A stretch of 7,867 nt of DNA from Gammaproteobacteria bacterium (GCA_011322575.1 DRMK01000326.1:1-7867); one strand, 5' to 3'; counted from the first letter of the stretch, positions 1-6,396 are shown. Notes: generated by a model from the sequence alone, not told the origin. Translations and numbers: made by a program.

Positions 1-348
1 CACCCCGTCGGCGCGCCTGCCGCCCGGCGTGACCCGCAGCCTTTCACACAGCAGCCGTGCGCTCTCATCCCCTCCGCGCATCCGGTCGATGACGCAACTG
101 CTCAACAAGATGTCGTACCGCCCGCGCGGTTGGGAACTGAAGAAGTGGTAGAACTCCACCACCGCCTCCACCTGCGCCAGGGGAAGGGAAAGGGTGCGCG
201 CGATCTGCTGCATCACCGCGCGCGGGATGTGCGCGAAGCGCTCCTGGGCCTCGTGCAGGATGGGCAGCAGCGCGGTGGCATCTCCTCCGCAGGTTGCGGC
301 CAGGCCGGTAATCCAGCTCTCCCCAACCGGCGCTGCGCCCTGCATCAT
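1..348 (-). CDS. NuoE-like (HoxF-type) NADH dehydrogenase/diaphorase subunit, amino-terminal part, truncated by window edge
   Basis: A frame on the minus strand stays open from an ATG at 348 to the left edge, giving 116 residues and no stop. The start is supported by an AGGAG motif 8 nt upstream; a second ATG follows at once, at 345. Residues 26-70 match the helical part of the thioredoxin-like NuoE/HoxF fold: a stretch reading LLPILHEAQERFAHIPRAV, then EFYHFF and QPRGRY. The part after that, ILLSSCVIDRMRGGD, resembles HoxF-type domains more than classical NuoE. In E. coli NuoE this segment carries two [2Fe-2S] ligands (CxxxxC); here those positions read Ser and Asp, with one Cys two residues later than the first ligand. 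By family knowledge the protein would pass electrons from NAD(P)H within a soluble hydrogenase, formate dehydrogenase or complex I-like enzyme. Whether a flavin/NADH (NuoF) domain follows, as in HoxF, lies outside the window. It is transcribed away from ndk and is probably unrelated to the block on the right. Confidence 0.8.
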   Translation of the reverse strand, partial: MMQGAAPVGESWITGLAATCGGDATALLPILHEAQERFAHIPRAVMQQIARTLSLPLAQVEAVVEFYHFFSSQPRGRYDILLSSCVIDRMRGGDESARLLCERLRVTPGGRRADGV

Positions 349-393
349 CGCTGCCTCTCCTCACGGCCCGAAAAAGGCGGTTGCCATATTCTG

Positions 394-421
394 ATACTAG
401 CATATCGCTTCCGTTTGTCGC
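394..421 (-). promoter_or_regulatory. Candidate promoter of the NuoE-like gene (extended -10)
   Basis: On the minus strand an extended -10 box, TGCTAGTAT, lies at 402-394. A weak -35 box, GCGACA (421-416), stands 16 nt upstream of the TAGTAT hexamer. The implied leader is about 40 nt and ends at the AGGAG before the start at 348. The local sequence is more AT-rich than the flanking genes. It is recognised by consensus only. Confidence 0.35.
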
Positions 422-437
422 GCCGGAGGGTACGATA

Positions 438-467
438 TTGGCGCCCTTCCCGTGGCCCGCGTATAAT
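438..467 (+). promoter_or_regulatory. Candidate sigma-70 promoter for ndk and downstream genes
   Basis: A perfect -10 hexamer, TATAAT, lies at 462-467, with TTGGCG at 438-443 as a four-of-six match to the -35 box and an 18-nt spacer. Transcription would begin near 474, inside the left arm of the inverted repeat at 467-622. The ndk leader would be about 178 nt and would open with the 5' half of a long hairpin. A second, poorer option is TTGCCA (601-606) with TGTAAT (626-631), spaced 19 nt, which would skip the hairpin. Confidence 0.45.
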
Positions 468-622
468 TACCGGGACAACCGATGGCAAAGCCTGATTCAG
501 GGTGCCCCACGCGTTCCCGATCAAGGCGCGATCCGCGGGCAGTGGGGCGCTCCCGGCGGGCGGGTGGCTGGTCGCCCGGACACCCCCGCTGAATGAGGTT
601 TTGCCATCGGTTGTCTTGGTAA
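467..622. repeat. 156-bp imperfect inverted repeat upstream of ndk
   Basis: The arms are 467-500 and 589-622, 34 nt each, with 30 of 34 positions complementary; each holds the block ACAACCGATGGCAAA or its reverse complement. The 88-nt interior is itself folded: GCCCCAC (504-510) pairs with GTGGGGC (542-548), and CGGGCG pairs with CGCCCG near 557-578. The right arm ends about 20 nt before the ndk ribosome binding site (TGGAG, 642-646). It could be a decayed miniature inverted-repeat element or a structured leader of the ndk mRNA. No target-site duplication is visible at its ends. Its sequence is not related to the palindromic element at 4274-4572. Confidence 0.75.
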
Positions 623-651
623 CCGTGTAATTTCCTGGCAGTGGAGCAGAC

Positions 652-1083
652 ATGGCAATCGAACGCACAATTTCCATAATCAAGCCCGACGCAGTGGCCA
701 AGAACGTGATCGGGGAGATCTACAGCCGCTTCGAGAAGGCCGGCCTCAAAATAGTGGCCGCCAAAATGTTGCATCTCACCCGGGAGCAGGCGGAAGGGTT
801 CTACGCCGTGCACCGGGAGCGGCCGTTCTTCGGCGATCTGGTGGAGTTCATGACCTCCGGGCCGGTAATGGTCCAGGTGCTGGAGGGGGAGAACGCCATC
901 GCCAGGAACCGGGAGGTGATGGGAGCCACCAATCCGGCAGAGGCCGCGCCGGGTACCATCCGCGCCGATTTCGCCGAATCCATAGACGAGAACGCGGTAC
1001 ACGGCTCGGACGCCCCGGAGACCGCCGCCGCGGAAATAGATTTCTTCTTCCGGCCGGAAGAGATCTGCCCGCGCACCCGCTGA
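652..1083 (+). CDS. ndk: Nucleoside diphosphate kinase
   Basis: This cytoplasmic enzyme transfers the gamma-phosphate of ATP to nucleoside diphosphates through a phosphohistidine, keeping NTP and dNTP pools balanced. The 143-residue product has the same length as E. coli Ndk and aligns without gaps. The start reads MAIERTISIIKPDAVAKN, with the conserved Lys in the IIKPDAV motif. The catalytic histidine is His117 in NAVHGSD, and ATNPAEA and the end CPRTR are family hallmarks. The ATG is set by TGGAG five bases upstream. It is the first gene of the rightward block and follows the candidate promoter and inverted repeat; rlmN begins 23 nt after its stop, so the two are probably co-transcribed. 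Nothing unusual is seen in the protein. Confidence 0.97.
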   Translation: MAIERTISIIKPDAVAKNVIGEIYSRFEKAGLKIVAAKMLHLTREQAEGFYAVHRERPFFGDLVEFMTSGPVMVQVLEGENAIARNREVMGATNPAEAAPGTIRADFAESIDENAVHGSDAPETAAAEIDFFFRPEEICPRTR

Positions 1084-1106
1084 ACCGCGCTCCGGGAGCG
1101 GCCGCC

Positions 1107-2195
1107 ATGCAGGAGAGAGTCAATCTGCTGGGAATGACCCGCAGCGAGCTGGAGGATTTTTTCGTCTCCCTCGGCGAGAAGCGGTTTCGCGCCCAGCAGA
1201 TTCTCAAGTGGATCCACCAGTTCGGGGTGGACGACTTCTCCGTCATGAGCAACATCGGCAAGCAGCTGCGCGCCACCCTGCAACAGAGGGCGCGCATAAC
1301 ACCGCCACGGGTGCTGGAGGAGCACACCTCCGGTGACGGGACGCGCAAGTGGTTGCTACAGGTGGATGAGGGCAACAGCGTGGAGATGGTGTTCATCCCG
1401 GAGGAGGGGAGGGGCACCCTGTGCGTCTCCAGCCAGGCGGGGTGCGCGCTGGAGTGCAGCTTCTGCTCCACCGCCCGCCAGGGATTCAACCGCAACCTGA
1501 GTGCCGCCGAGATCGTCGGGCAGCTGTGGCTGGCCAGGCGCGCCCTGGGGTGCGATCCGCGCGGGGGGAGGGTGATCTCCAACGTGGTGCTGATGGGGAT
1601 GGGCGAGCCGCTGCTCAATTTCGACAACGTGGTGGCGGCCATGGAGCTGATGACCGAAGACCTGGCCTACGGACTCTCCCGGCGGAGGGTTACCCTGAGC
1701 ACCGCAGGGGTGGTGCCGGCGCTGCGCCGCCTGCGCGAGGTGAGCTCGGTGAGCCTCGCCGTCTCCCTGCATGCTCCGGACGATGAGCTGCGCAACCGGC
1801 TGGTGCCGCTGAACCGGAAGTACCCCATAGCGGAGCTGCTGGACGCCTGCCGTGATTACATCTCCAGAGACAGCAAACGGGCGGTTACCTTCGAGTACGT
1901 GATGCTGCGCGGGGTGAACGACTCTCCCGGCCAGGCGCGCCGGCTGGCCTCCCTGCTGGGGGATCTGCCCGCCAAGGTGAACCTGATCCCCTTCAATCCC
2001 TATCCCGGCAGCGGCTACAGCAGCTCCCCGCCACAGGCCATCGAGAGGTTCGCCGCCGTTCTGCAGGAGCGGGGGATCGTCACCATCACGCGGCGCACCC
2101 GGGGAAGCGACATCGGGGCCGCCTGCGGACAGCTGGTGGGAAGAATCCGGGACCGCACCCGGCGCAACCCGCAAATCATCAGGGAGGCGTGCTGA
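1107..2195 (+). CDS. rlmN: Dual-specificity 23S rRNA A2503 / tRNA A37 C2-methyltransferase RlmN
   Basis: RlmN is a radical-SAM enzyme that methylates carbon 2 of A2503 in 23S rRNA and of A37 in some tRNAs, supporting translational accuracy. The 362-residue product carries the [4Fe-4S] motif CxxxCxxC at Cys113, Cys117 and Cys120 (in GCALECSFCSTARQGFNRN). It also has the SAM-binding stretch VVLMGMGEPLLN (about 160-171), the SLHAP motif (220-224), and Cys340 in RGSDIGAACGQL, which matches the methyl-carrying cysteine near the C terminus. The amino-terminal helical domain (1-90) keeps GEKRFRAQQILKW. The ATG has GGGAG 8 nt upstream. The start codon of pilW shares the last base of the stop codon (TGATG), a sign of translational coupling. 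The length is normal and no key residue is missing. Confidence 0.97.
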   Translation: MQERVNLLGMTRSELEDFFVSLGEKRFRAQQILKWIHQFGVDDFSVMSNIGKQLRATLQQRARITPPRVLEEHTSGDGTRKWLLQVDEGNSVEMVFIPEEGRGTLCVSSQAGCALECSFCSTARQGFNRNLSAAEIVGQLWLARRALGCDPRGGRVISNVVLMGMGEPLLNFDNVVAAMELMTEDLAYGLSRRRVTLSTAGVVPALRRLREVSSVSLAVSLHAPDDELRNRLVPLNRKYPIAELLDACRDYISRDSKRAVTFEYVMLRGVNDSPGQARRLASLLGDLPAKVNLIPFNPYPGSGYSSSPPQAIERFAAVLQERGIVTITRRTRGSDIGAACGQLVGRIRDRTRRNPQIIREAC

Positions 2196-2965
2196 TGAAG
2201 CTGCACACCGTTGCTCCCCTCATGCTTCTGTTTCCGCTCCTGCTGAGCGGCTGCGGCGGGACATCCGGAGAGCTGCGCACCGATCAGCCGCGGGCGGCGC
2301 GCACCGCGGCGGAGGCGAATGCCGATCTGGGGCTTGGTTACCTGCGCCAGGGCAACTACAGCGAGGCGCTGGTCAAGCTGAAGCGCGCCCTGCGCCAGGA
2401 TCCGGAGCTGGCGCGCGCCCATCACTACATCGCGGAGCTCTACAACCGCCTGGAGCAGGACGATCTGGCGGAGAAGCACTACCAGAGGGCGCTGCATCTG
2501 GATCCCAACGACTCCGCCGCGCAGAACAACTTCGGCGTGTTTCTCTGCGCCCGGGGGCGCTTCGCCGACGCAGAGCCCCACTTTCAGGCGGCGGTAGCCA
2601 ATCCCCTGTACAACGGCCGGGCCGGCAGCTACGAGAATGCCGCCCAGTGCGCCCTGGATGCCGGGGAGGAGGAGAAGGCGGAGCGCTACCTGTCTGCCGC
2701 GCTGAAGCTCAACCCGCGCCTGCCGCGCTCCCTCTACCGGATGGCGGAGCTCAGGTACCAGCAGGGGGAGTACATGGGCGCCCGCGCCTATCTGCAACGA
2801 CTGGAGGGCGTAGTGCGCCCCAGCGCGGAGATCCTCTGGCTCGGCTTCCGCATCGAGAAGATGGCCGGCGCCGATCTGGCCGCCGAGGAGTATGCGCGCA
2901 AGCTGGAACAGCAGTTCCCCTCCTTTGCCCCGTGGCGCCGCTACCAGAGCGACGGTACCCTGTAG
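2195..2965 (+). CDS. pilW: Type IV pilus biogenesis TPR lipoprotein PilW/PilF
   Basis: PilW (PilF in Pseudomonas) is an outer-membrane lipoprotein pilotin that helps the PilQ secretin reach the outer membrane and assemble, which type IV pili need. The 256-residue product starts with a signal peptide ending in a lipobox, LLSG-Cys20; Gly follows the Cys, so there is no inner-membrane retention Asp. Six tetratricopeptide repeats fill about residues 38-241, with YLRQGNYSEALVKLKRAL and HYQRALHLDPNDSAAQNN as clear examples. The ATG at 2195 is preferred over the GTG at 2189: AGGGAGG (2181-2187) is 7 nt from the ATG but only 1 nt from the GTG. The length is usual for the family. The gene is followed after 3 nt by hisS, although rodZ and ispG usually lie between them. 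No other pilus gene is in the window. Confidence 0.92.
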   Translation: MKLHTVAPLMLLFPLLLSGCGGTSGELRTDQPRAARTAAEANADLGLGYLRQGNYSEALVKLKRALRQDPELARAHHYIAELYNRLEQDDLAEKHYQRALHLDPNDSAAQNNFGVFLCARGRFADAEPHFQAAVANPLYNGRAGSYENAAQCALDAGEEEKAERYLSAALKLNPRLPRSLYRMAELRYQQGEYMGARAYLQRLEGVVRPSAEILWLGFRIEKMAGADLAAEEYARKLEQQFPSFAPWRRYQSDGTL

Positions 2966-2968
2966 ACC

Positions 2969-4258
2969 ATGGCGGGCACCATCCAGGCCGTGCGGGGGAT
3001 GAACGATATCCTCCCCACCCACACCCCCTACTGGCAGCACCTGGAGAGCATCTGGAGAGAGCTGCTCCCCTCCTACGGCTACGAGGAGATCCGCCTCCCC
3101 ATCCTGGAGAAAACCGAGCTGTTCAAGCGCTCTATAGGGGAGGTGACCGATATCGTCGAGAAGGAGATGTACACCTTCGAGGATCGCAACGGGGACAGCC
3201 TCACCCTGCGTCCCGAGGGGACCGCCGGCTGCGTGCGCGCCGGGATCCAGCATGGCCTGTTGCACAACCAGATCCAGCGGCTCTGGTATCAGGGCCCCAT
3301 GTTCCGCCACGAACGCCCCCAGAAGGGGCGCTACCGCCAGTTTCACCAGCTGGGGGTGGAGGCGTTCGGCATGGCGGGCCCGGACGTGGATGCCGAGCTG
3401 ATCCTGATGAGCGCTCGCCTGCTGGAGCGCATGGGGCTGTCCGGCATGGTCGGGCTGGAGATAAACTCGCTGGGCAGCGCACGCGCCAGAGCGGAGTACC
3501 GCGAGCTGCTGGTGAGCTACCTGTCGGATCACATGGCGGAGCTGGACGAGGACAGCAGGCGCCGCCTGCACAGCAACCCCCTGCGCATCCTGGACAGCAA
3601 GAACCCCCGGATGCAGCCGCTGCTGGAGCGCGCCCCGCGCCTGCAGGAGCACCTGGACGCAGAGTCGCGGGAACATTTTGCCCGGCTGCTTGCCTATCTG
3701 GATGACGCCGGCATCGCCTACCGGGTCAATCCGCGGCTGGTGCGCGGCCTGGACTACTACAACAGAACGGTATTCGAATGGACCACCGACCGGCTGGGCG
3801 CCCAGGGCACGGTGTGCGCCGGCGGCCGATTCGACTCCCTGGTGGAGCAGCTCGGCGGGCGCCCGGTGGCGGCGGCCGGATTCGCCATGGGGATCGAGCG
3901 GCTGGTGGAGCTGCTGATGGAGAGCTGGGATGGAGAGCAGCCGTCCGGTTTCCCGCAGCTCTACATGGTGGTGGCCGGTCCCGCCGCGGAGCGGCACGGC
4001 ATGCTCCTGGCAGAGCGGCTGCGCAGCGCCCTGCCGTGGCTGCGGCTGCGTCTCAACTGCGGTGGGGGCAGCTTCAAGAGCCAGTTGCGCCGCGCCGACC
4101 GGAGCGGCGCCCAGCTGGCGGTGATTCTCGGTGAACGGGAGCTGGAGCAGGGGGTGGTGGCGCTGAAGCCGCTGCGCGGCGGAGGTGAGCAGCATGTAGT
4201 GGCTGAAAGTGAACTGGTGGAGCGGCTGGCCGGGCTGATACCCTCCCCGGCATCGTAA
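2969..4258 (+). CDS. hisS: Histidine-tRNA ligase (class II)
   Basis: Histidyl-tRNA synthetase charges tRNA-His with histidine using ATP, working as a cytoplasmic dimer. The 429-residue product has the class II core in order: IQAVRGMNDILP at the start, EKEMYTFEDRNGD and the motif 2 region RPEGTAGCVR (81-90) to RHERPQKGRYRQFHQ (113-127). These are followed by the histidine-specific LVRGLDYYNRTVFEW (257-271), AGGRFDSLVEQLGG (284-297) and motif 3 GFAMGIERL (304-312). An anticodon-binding domain follows, about 330-425, with CGGGSFKSQLRRAD. The start at 2969 keeps the conserved N terminus but has no convincing ribosome binding site. Since pilW stops 3 nt before it, translation probably depends on coupling to pilW. 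Its usual upstream neighbour ispG is absent, and a palindromic element begins 15 nt after its stop. Confidence 0.97.
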   Translation: MAGTIQAVRGMNDILPTHTPYWQHLESIWRELLPSYGYEEIRLPILEKTELFKRSIGEVTDIVEKEMYTFEDRNGDSLTLRPEGTAGCVRAGIQHGLLHNQIQRLWYQGPMFRHERPQKGRYRQFHQLGVEAFGMAGPDVDAELILMSARLLERMGLSGMVGLEINSLGSARARAEYRELLVSYLSDHMAELDEDSRRRLHSNPLRILDSKNPRMQPLLERAPRLQEHLDAESREHFARLLAYLDDAGIAYRVNPRLVRGLDYYNRTVFEWTTDRLGAQGTVCAGGRFDSLVEQLGGRPVAAAGFAMGIERLVELLMESWDGEQPSGFPQLYMVVAGPAAERHGMLLAERLRSALPWLRLRLNCGGGSFKSQLRRADRSGAQLAVILGERELEQGVVALKPLRGGGEQHVVAESELVERLAGLIPSPAS

Positions 4259-4273
4259 GGGGACACTACACAG

Positions 4274-4572
4274 GTAATAAATCAGGAAGGTCTTCCTCTA
4301 ATCGTGTGGGTAAAATGGTAAATCATCCTTGACAGGCGGAATGCACGCCGGAAGATGGTCGGCAGAAGGGGATTGGGGAGAGTTTGGGATAGCCGGACCA
4401 GTTGCAATTGGCGCAGGTGGTGGATATCCGCCACTCCCCAGCCCAGACAGCCCCAATCCCCTTCTGGCTACCGAGTATGTGGCGTGCATTCCGCCTGTCA
4501 AGGACGGAGCCGCAACGCGGTGATTTACCATTTCACCCACACGATTAGAGGAAGACCTTTCTGATTTATTAC
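4274..4572. mobile_element. 299-bp MITE-like, almost fully palindromic element between hisS and yfgM
   Basis: The two halves are nested inverted repeats. 4274-4325 pairs with 4521-4572 (50 of 52 positions), 4326-4349 with 4481-4504 (24 of 24), and 4363-4378 with 4451-4466 (16 of 16). The core has an 18-nt near-palindrome at 4417-4434 centred on GGATATCC. The right arm has 16 extra bases (4505-4520) that contain a small hairpin, CCGC-AAC-GCGG. The ends read GTAATAAATCAG inward from both sides. The base composition is visibly more AT-rich at the ends than in the neighbouring genes. No transposase is encoded; short frames inside are the palindrome read through. This fits a non-autonomous miniature inverted-repeat transposable element. 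No duplication of flanking sequence is seen outside the arms, but a TA target duplication would be hidden inside the symmetric GTA/TAC ends. The RNA copy would form a very long hairpin between hisS and yfgM. Confidence 0.85.
4474..4501 (-). promoter_or_regulatory. Possible leftward promoter inside the palindromic element
   Basis: On the minus strand a perfect -35 box, TTGACA (4501-4496), is followed after 16 nt by CATACT (4479-4474), a four-of-six match to the -10 box. It would transcribe through the element toward the 3' end of hisS in antisense. The mirror TTGACA at 4329-4334 in the left arm has no good -10 partner, because the arms differ at that point (4350-4362 against 4467-4480). This is a consensus match only. 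Confidence 0.22.
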
Positions 4573-4593
4573 TTTGGAAATAGTCCTGGATTC

Positions 4594-4598
4594 GGAGG
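4594..4598 (+). promoter_or_regulatory. Ribosome binding site that sets the yfgM start
   Basis: GGAGG lies 5 nt before a GTG at 4604. The alternative in-frame TTG at 4574 has only element sequence upstream and no purine-rich site. The site lies 22 nt from the end of the palindromic element, so the insertion left the translation signal intact. Confidence 0.75.
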
Positions 4599-4603
4599 CA
4601 ACA

Positions 4604-5251
4604 GTGGATTACACAGAAGACGAACAGCTGGAGCGGCTCAAGGAGTGGTGGGCCAGATATGGCAAATTCGTGGTCGCGGCGGTGGTGCTCGGGCTTGGCG
4701 CCGTGGTGGGAACGCGTATCTGGACCGATCAGCGCAACAGCGCGGCGGAACAGGCGTCGCTGCAGTATCAACAGCTTCTGGAGCTGATGGAAAAAGGCGC
4801 CACGGAACAGGCGGAACAGCTGGCCGGAGGCCTGCTCTCCGGCCATGCCGGCACCCCCTACGCCACCCTGGCCACCCTCATGCTGGCGCGCATCAAGGTG
4901 GAGCAGGGGGACAACGGCGCCGCCGCATCCCTGTTGCGCCAGCTGGCGAATGGCGGTGCCCAGCCGCCGGAGCTGGGGCGCATCGCCCGCCTGCGGCTGG
5001 CCCGGGTCCTGCTGGCGGACGGCAAGCCGGAGGAGGCCCTGAAGGCGCTGGAGAGCGGTGACTTTGGCCCCTCCCAGGCCGACTACGAGGCCATCAGGGG
5101 GGACATACTTCTTGCCCTGGGCAAGACCGGGGAGGCGCGCACCGCCTGGAGCCGGGCGCTCACCCTGGGTGGCGGCGGCAACCGCAGGGCGCTGCAGATG
5201 AAGCTGGACGATCTCGCCCTCGCCGGGGGTGATGGAGAGTCCGGACAGTGA
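4604..5251 (+). CDS. yfgM: YfgM-type ancillary SecYEG translocon subunit (membrane-anchored TPR protein)
   Basis: YfgM is an inner-membrane protein with a short cytoplasmic N terminus and a periplasmic TPR domain. In E. coli it associates with SecYEG and the chaperone PpiD and helps hand secreted proteins to periplasmic chaperones. The 215-residue product, from GTG 4604, has a charged amino terminus with EQLERLKEWWARYGK. One membrane segment follows at about 22-38 (FVVAAVVLGLGAVVGTR), then Ala/Leu-rich helical repeats. Family signatures include RLRLARVLLADGKPEEALKAL (split at 129-149), RGDILLALGKTGEARTAWSRAL (about 165-186) and QMKLDDLA near the end. The upstream TTG at 4574 would add ten residues but lacks a ribosome binding site. 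The gene is cut off from hisS by the palindromic element, so it may rely on read-through or on its own promoter, which I could not identify. Its TGA stop shares one base with the bamB ATG. Confidence 0.9.
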   Translation: MDYTEDEQLERLKEWWARYGKFVVAAVVLGLGAVVGTRIWTDQRNSAAEQASLQYQQLLELMEKGATEQAEQLAGGLLSGHAGTPYATLATLMLARIKVEQGDNGAAASLLRQLANGGAQPPELGRIARLRLARVLLADGKPEEALKALESGDFGPSQADYEAIRGDILLALGKTGEARTAWSRALTLGGGGNRRALQMKLDDLALAGGDGESGQ

Positions 5252-6396
5252 TGGAGATCCCGCTTCGGCGCTGGCTCGCCTCCCTGTTGGTCCTGCTGGC
5301 GGCCGGCTGCGGTTCCACGCCCACCGAGCCCCCCGCGGAATTGACGGAATTCGAGCCGGAGCTGCAGGTCACCACCCTCTGGAGCGTCCAGGTGGGGGAG
5401 GGCGCGGGGAAGCGTGATCTGCGCTTGAGGCCGGCCCTGGATGGCGAACGGATCTACCTCAACGACCACCGGGGGGTGGTGGTGGCGCTGCAGGCGGAGA
5501 GCGGCAAACAGTTATGGCGGGTGGATCTGCAGCTGCCGCTCAGCAGCGGTCCCGGGATCGGCGAGGGCATGCTGCTGCTGGGCAGTGCCGAGGGGGAGCT
5601 GCTGGCGCTGGCCAGCGACGACGGCAGGGTGCTGTGGCGCGCCCAGCTCTCCAGCGAGATCCTGGCGCCCCCCGCCGCCGGCTCCGGAGTGGTGGTGGCG
5701 CATACCGGGGATGGCAAGCTGTTCGGCCTGAAGGCCGGCGATGGCAGCCAGCTGTGGATTTACGACCGCAGCGTACCCACTCTCACCCTGCACGGCACCA
5801 GCTCGCCGGTGATCCTCTCCGATCTGGTGCTGGACGGCTTCGCCAGCGGCAAGGTGGCGCTGCTGTCCCTGGCCGACGGGCGTGTTCTGTGGGAGACCGC
5901 CGTGGCCACACCGCGCGGGCGCACCGAGCTGGAGCGCATGGTGGATATCGATGCCCCGCCCCTGGTCATCGGCGAGACCGCCTACGTGGTGGGGTATCAG
6001 GGCCGCGCCGCGGCCCTGGATCTGCGCTCCGGAAGGGTACTGTGGAGCCGGCCCGCGTCCTCGGCCGGGCGTCTGGCGAGCGATGGTGAGGCGCTCTATC
6101 TGACCGATGACGGCGATCGCGTCCTGGCCCTGAGCCGCTCCGGAGGAGCCTCGCTCTGGCAGCAGGATGCCCTGCAGCGCCGCTCCCTGACCCCCCCGGA
6201 GGTGTACCGGGAGAGCGTGGTGGTGGGCGACGGCGAGGGTTATCTGCACTGGCTGGCGCGCAGCGACGGGCGCTTCCAGGCCCGCGCGAAGCTGTCCGGC
6301 GCGATCCGCACCGCCCCCCTGGCCGCAGAGGGGCGCCTCTATGTCTACGGCAGGAAGGGCCGCCTCACCTGCCTGGAAGCCACGCCACGGCAATGA
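5251..6396 (+). CDS. bamB: Outer membrane protein assembly factor BamB (PQQ-like beta-propeller lipoprotein)
   Basis: BamB is a lipoprotein of the BAM complex, which folds beta-barrel proteins into the outer membrane; it binds BamA periplasmic domains. The 381-residue product begins with a signal peptide and lipobox LAAG-Cys20 followed by Gly, as expected for outer-membrane sorting. Propeller blades are marked by repeated G-x-x-LW motifs with Trp at 89, 129, 169, 214, 265 and 303, followed by VVGDGEGYLHWL (324-335) and the last blade at 350-376. The acidic loop VDIDAPP (Asp232, Asp234) matches the E. coli BamA-binding DVD loop. The matching LSLRG loop reads LTLHG here, with His181 replacing the Arg. 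The ATG at 5251 overlaps the yfgM stop by one base; a GTG at 5248 would add one residue and is slightly better spaced from GGAG (5234-5237). The der start overlaps its stop by four bases. Confidence 0.95.
   Translation: MEIPLRRWLASLLVLLAAGCGSTPTEPPAELTEFEPELQVTTLWSVQVGEGAGKRDLRLRPALDGERIYLNDHRGVVVALQAESGKQLWRVDLQLPLSSGPGIGEGMLLLGSAEGELLALASDDGRVLWRAQLSSEILAPPAAGSGVVVAHTGDGKLFGLKAGDGSQLWIYDRSVPTLTLHGTSSPVILSDLVLDGFASGKVALLSLADGRVLWETAVATPRGRTELERMVDIDAPPLVIGETAYVVGYQGRAAALDLRSGRVLWSRPASSAGRLASDGEALYLTDDGDRVLALSRSGGASLWQQDALQRRSLTPPEVYRESVVVGDGEGYLHWLARSDGRFQARAKLSGAIRTAPLAAEGRLYVYGRKGRLTCLEATPRQ

Noticed and set aside
397..1002. Minus-strand frame of 201 codons opposite ndk
   Set aside because: It is antisense to a well-identified gene and crosses the inverted repeat and the ndk promoter region.
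2015..4195. 726-codon open frame on the minus strand across rlmN, pilW and hisS
   Set aside because: It lies opposite three clearly recognised genes. Its product is rich in Gln, His, Ala and Leu with no recognisable domain, as expected of the antisense of GC-rich codons.
4574..4603. TTG at 4574 as the yfgM start
   Set aside because: There is no ribosome binding site before it, and the bases upstream belong to the inserted element. The GTG at 4604 has GGAGG at ideal spacing.
4298..4846. Minus-strand 182-codon frame spanning the palindromic element and the start of yfgM
   Set aside because: Most of it is the palindrome translated, and the rest is antisense to yfgM. It has no ribosome binding site and no family resemblance. 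The short plus-strand frames inside the element are equally unsupported.
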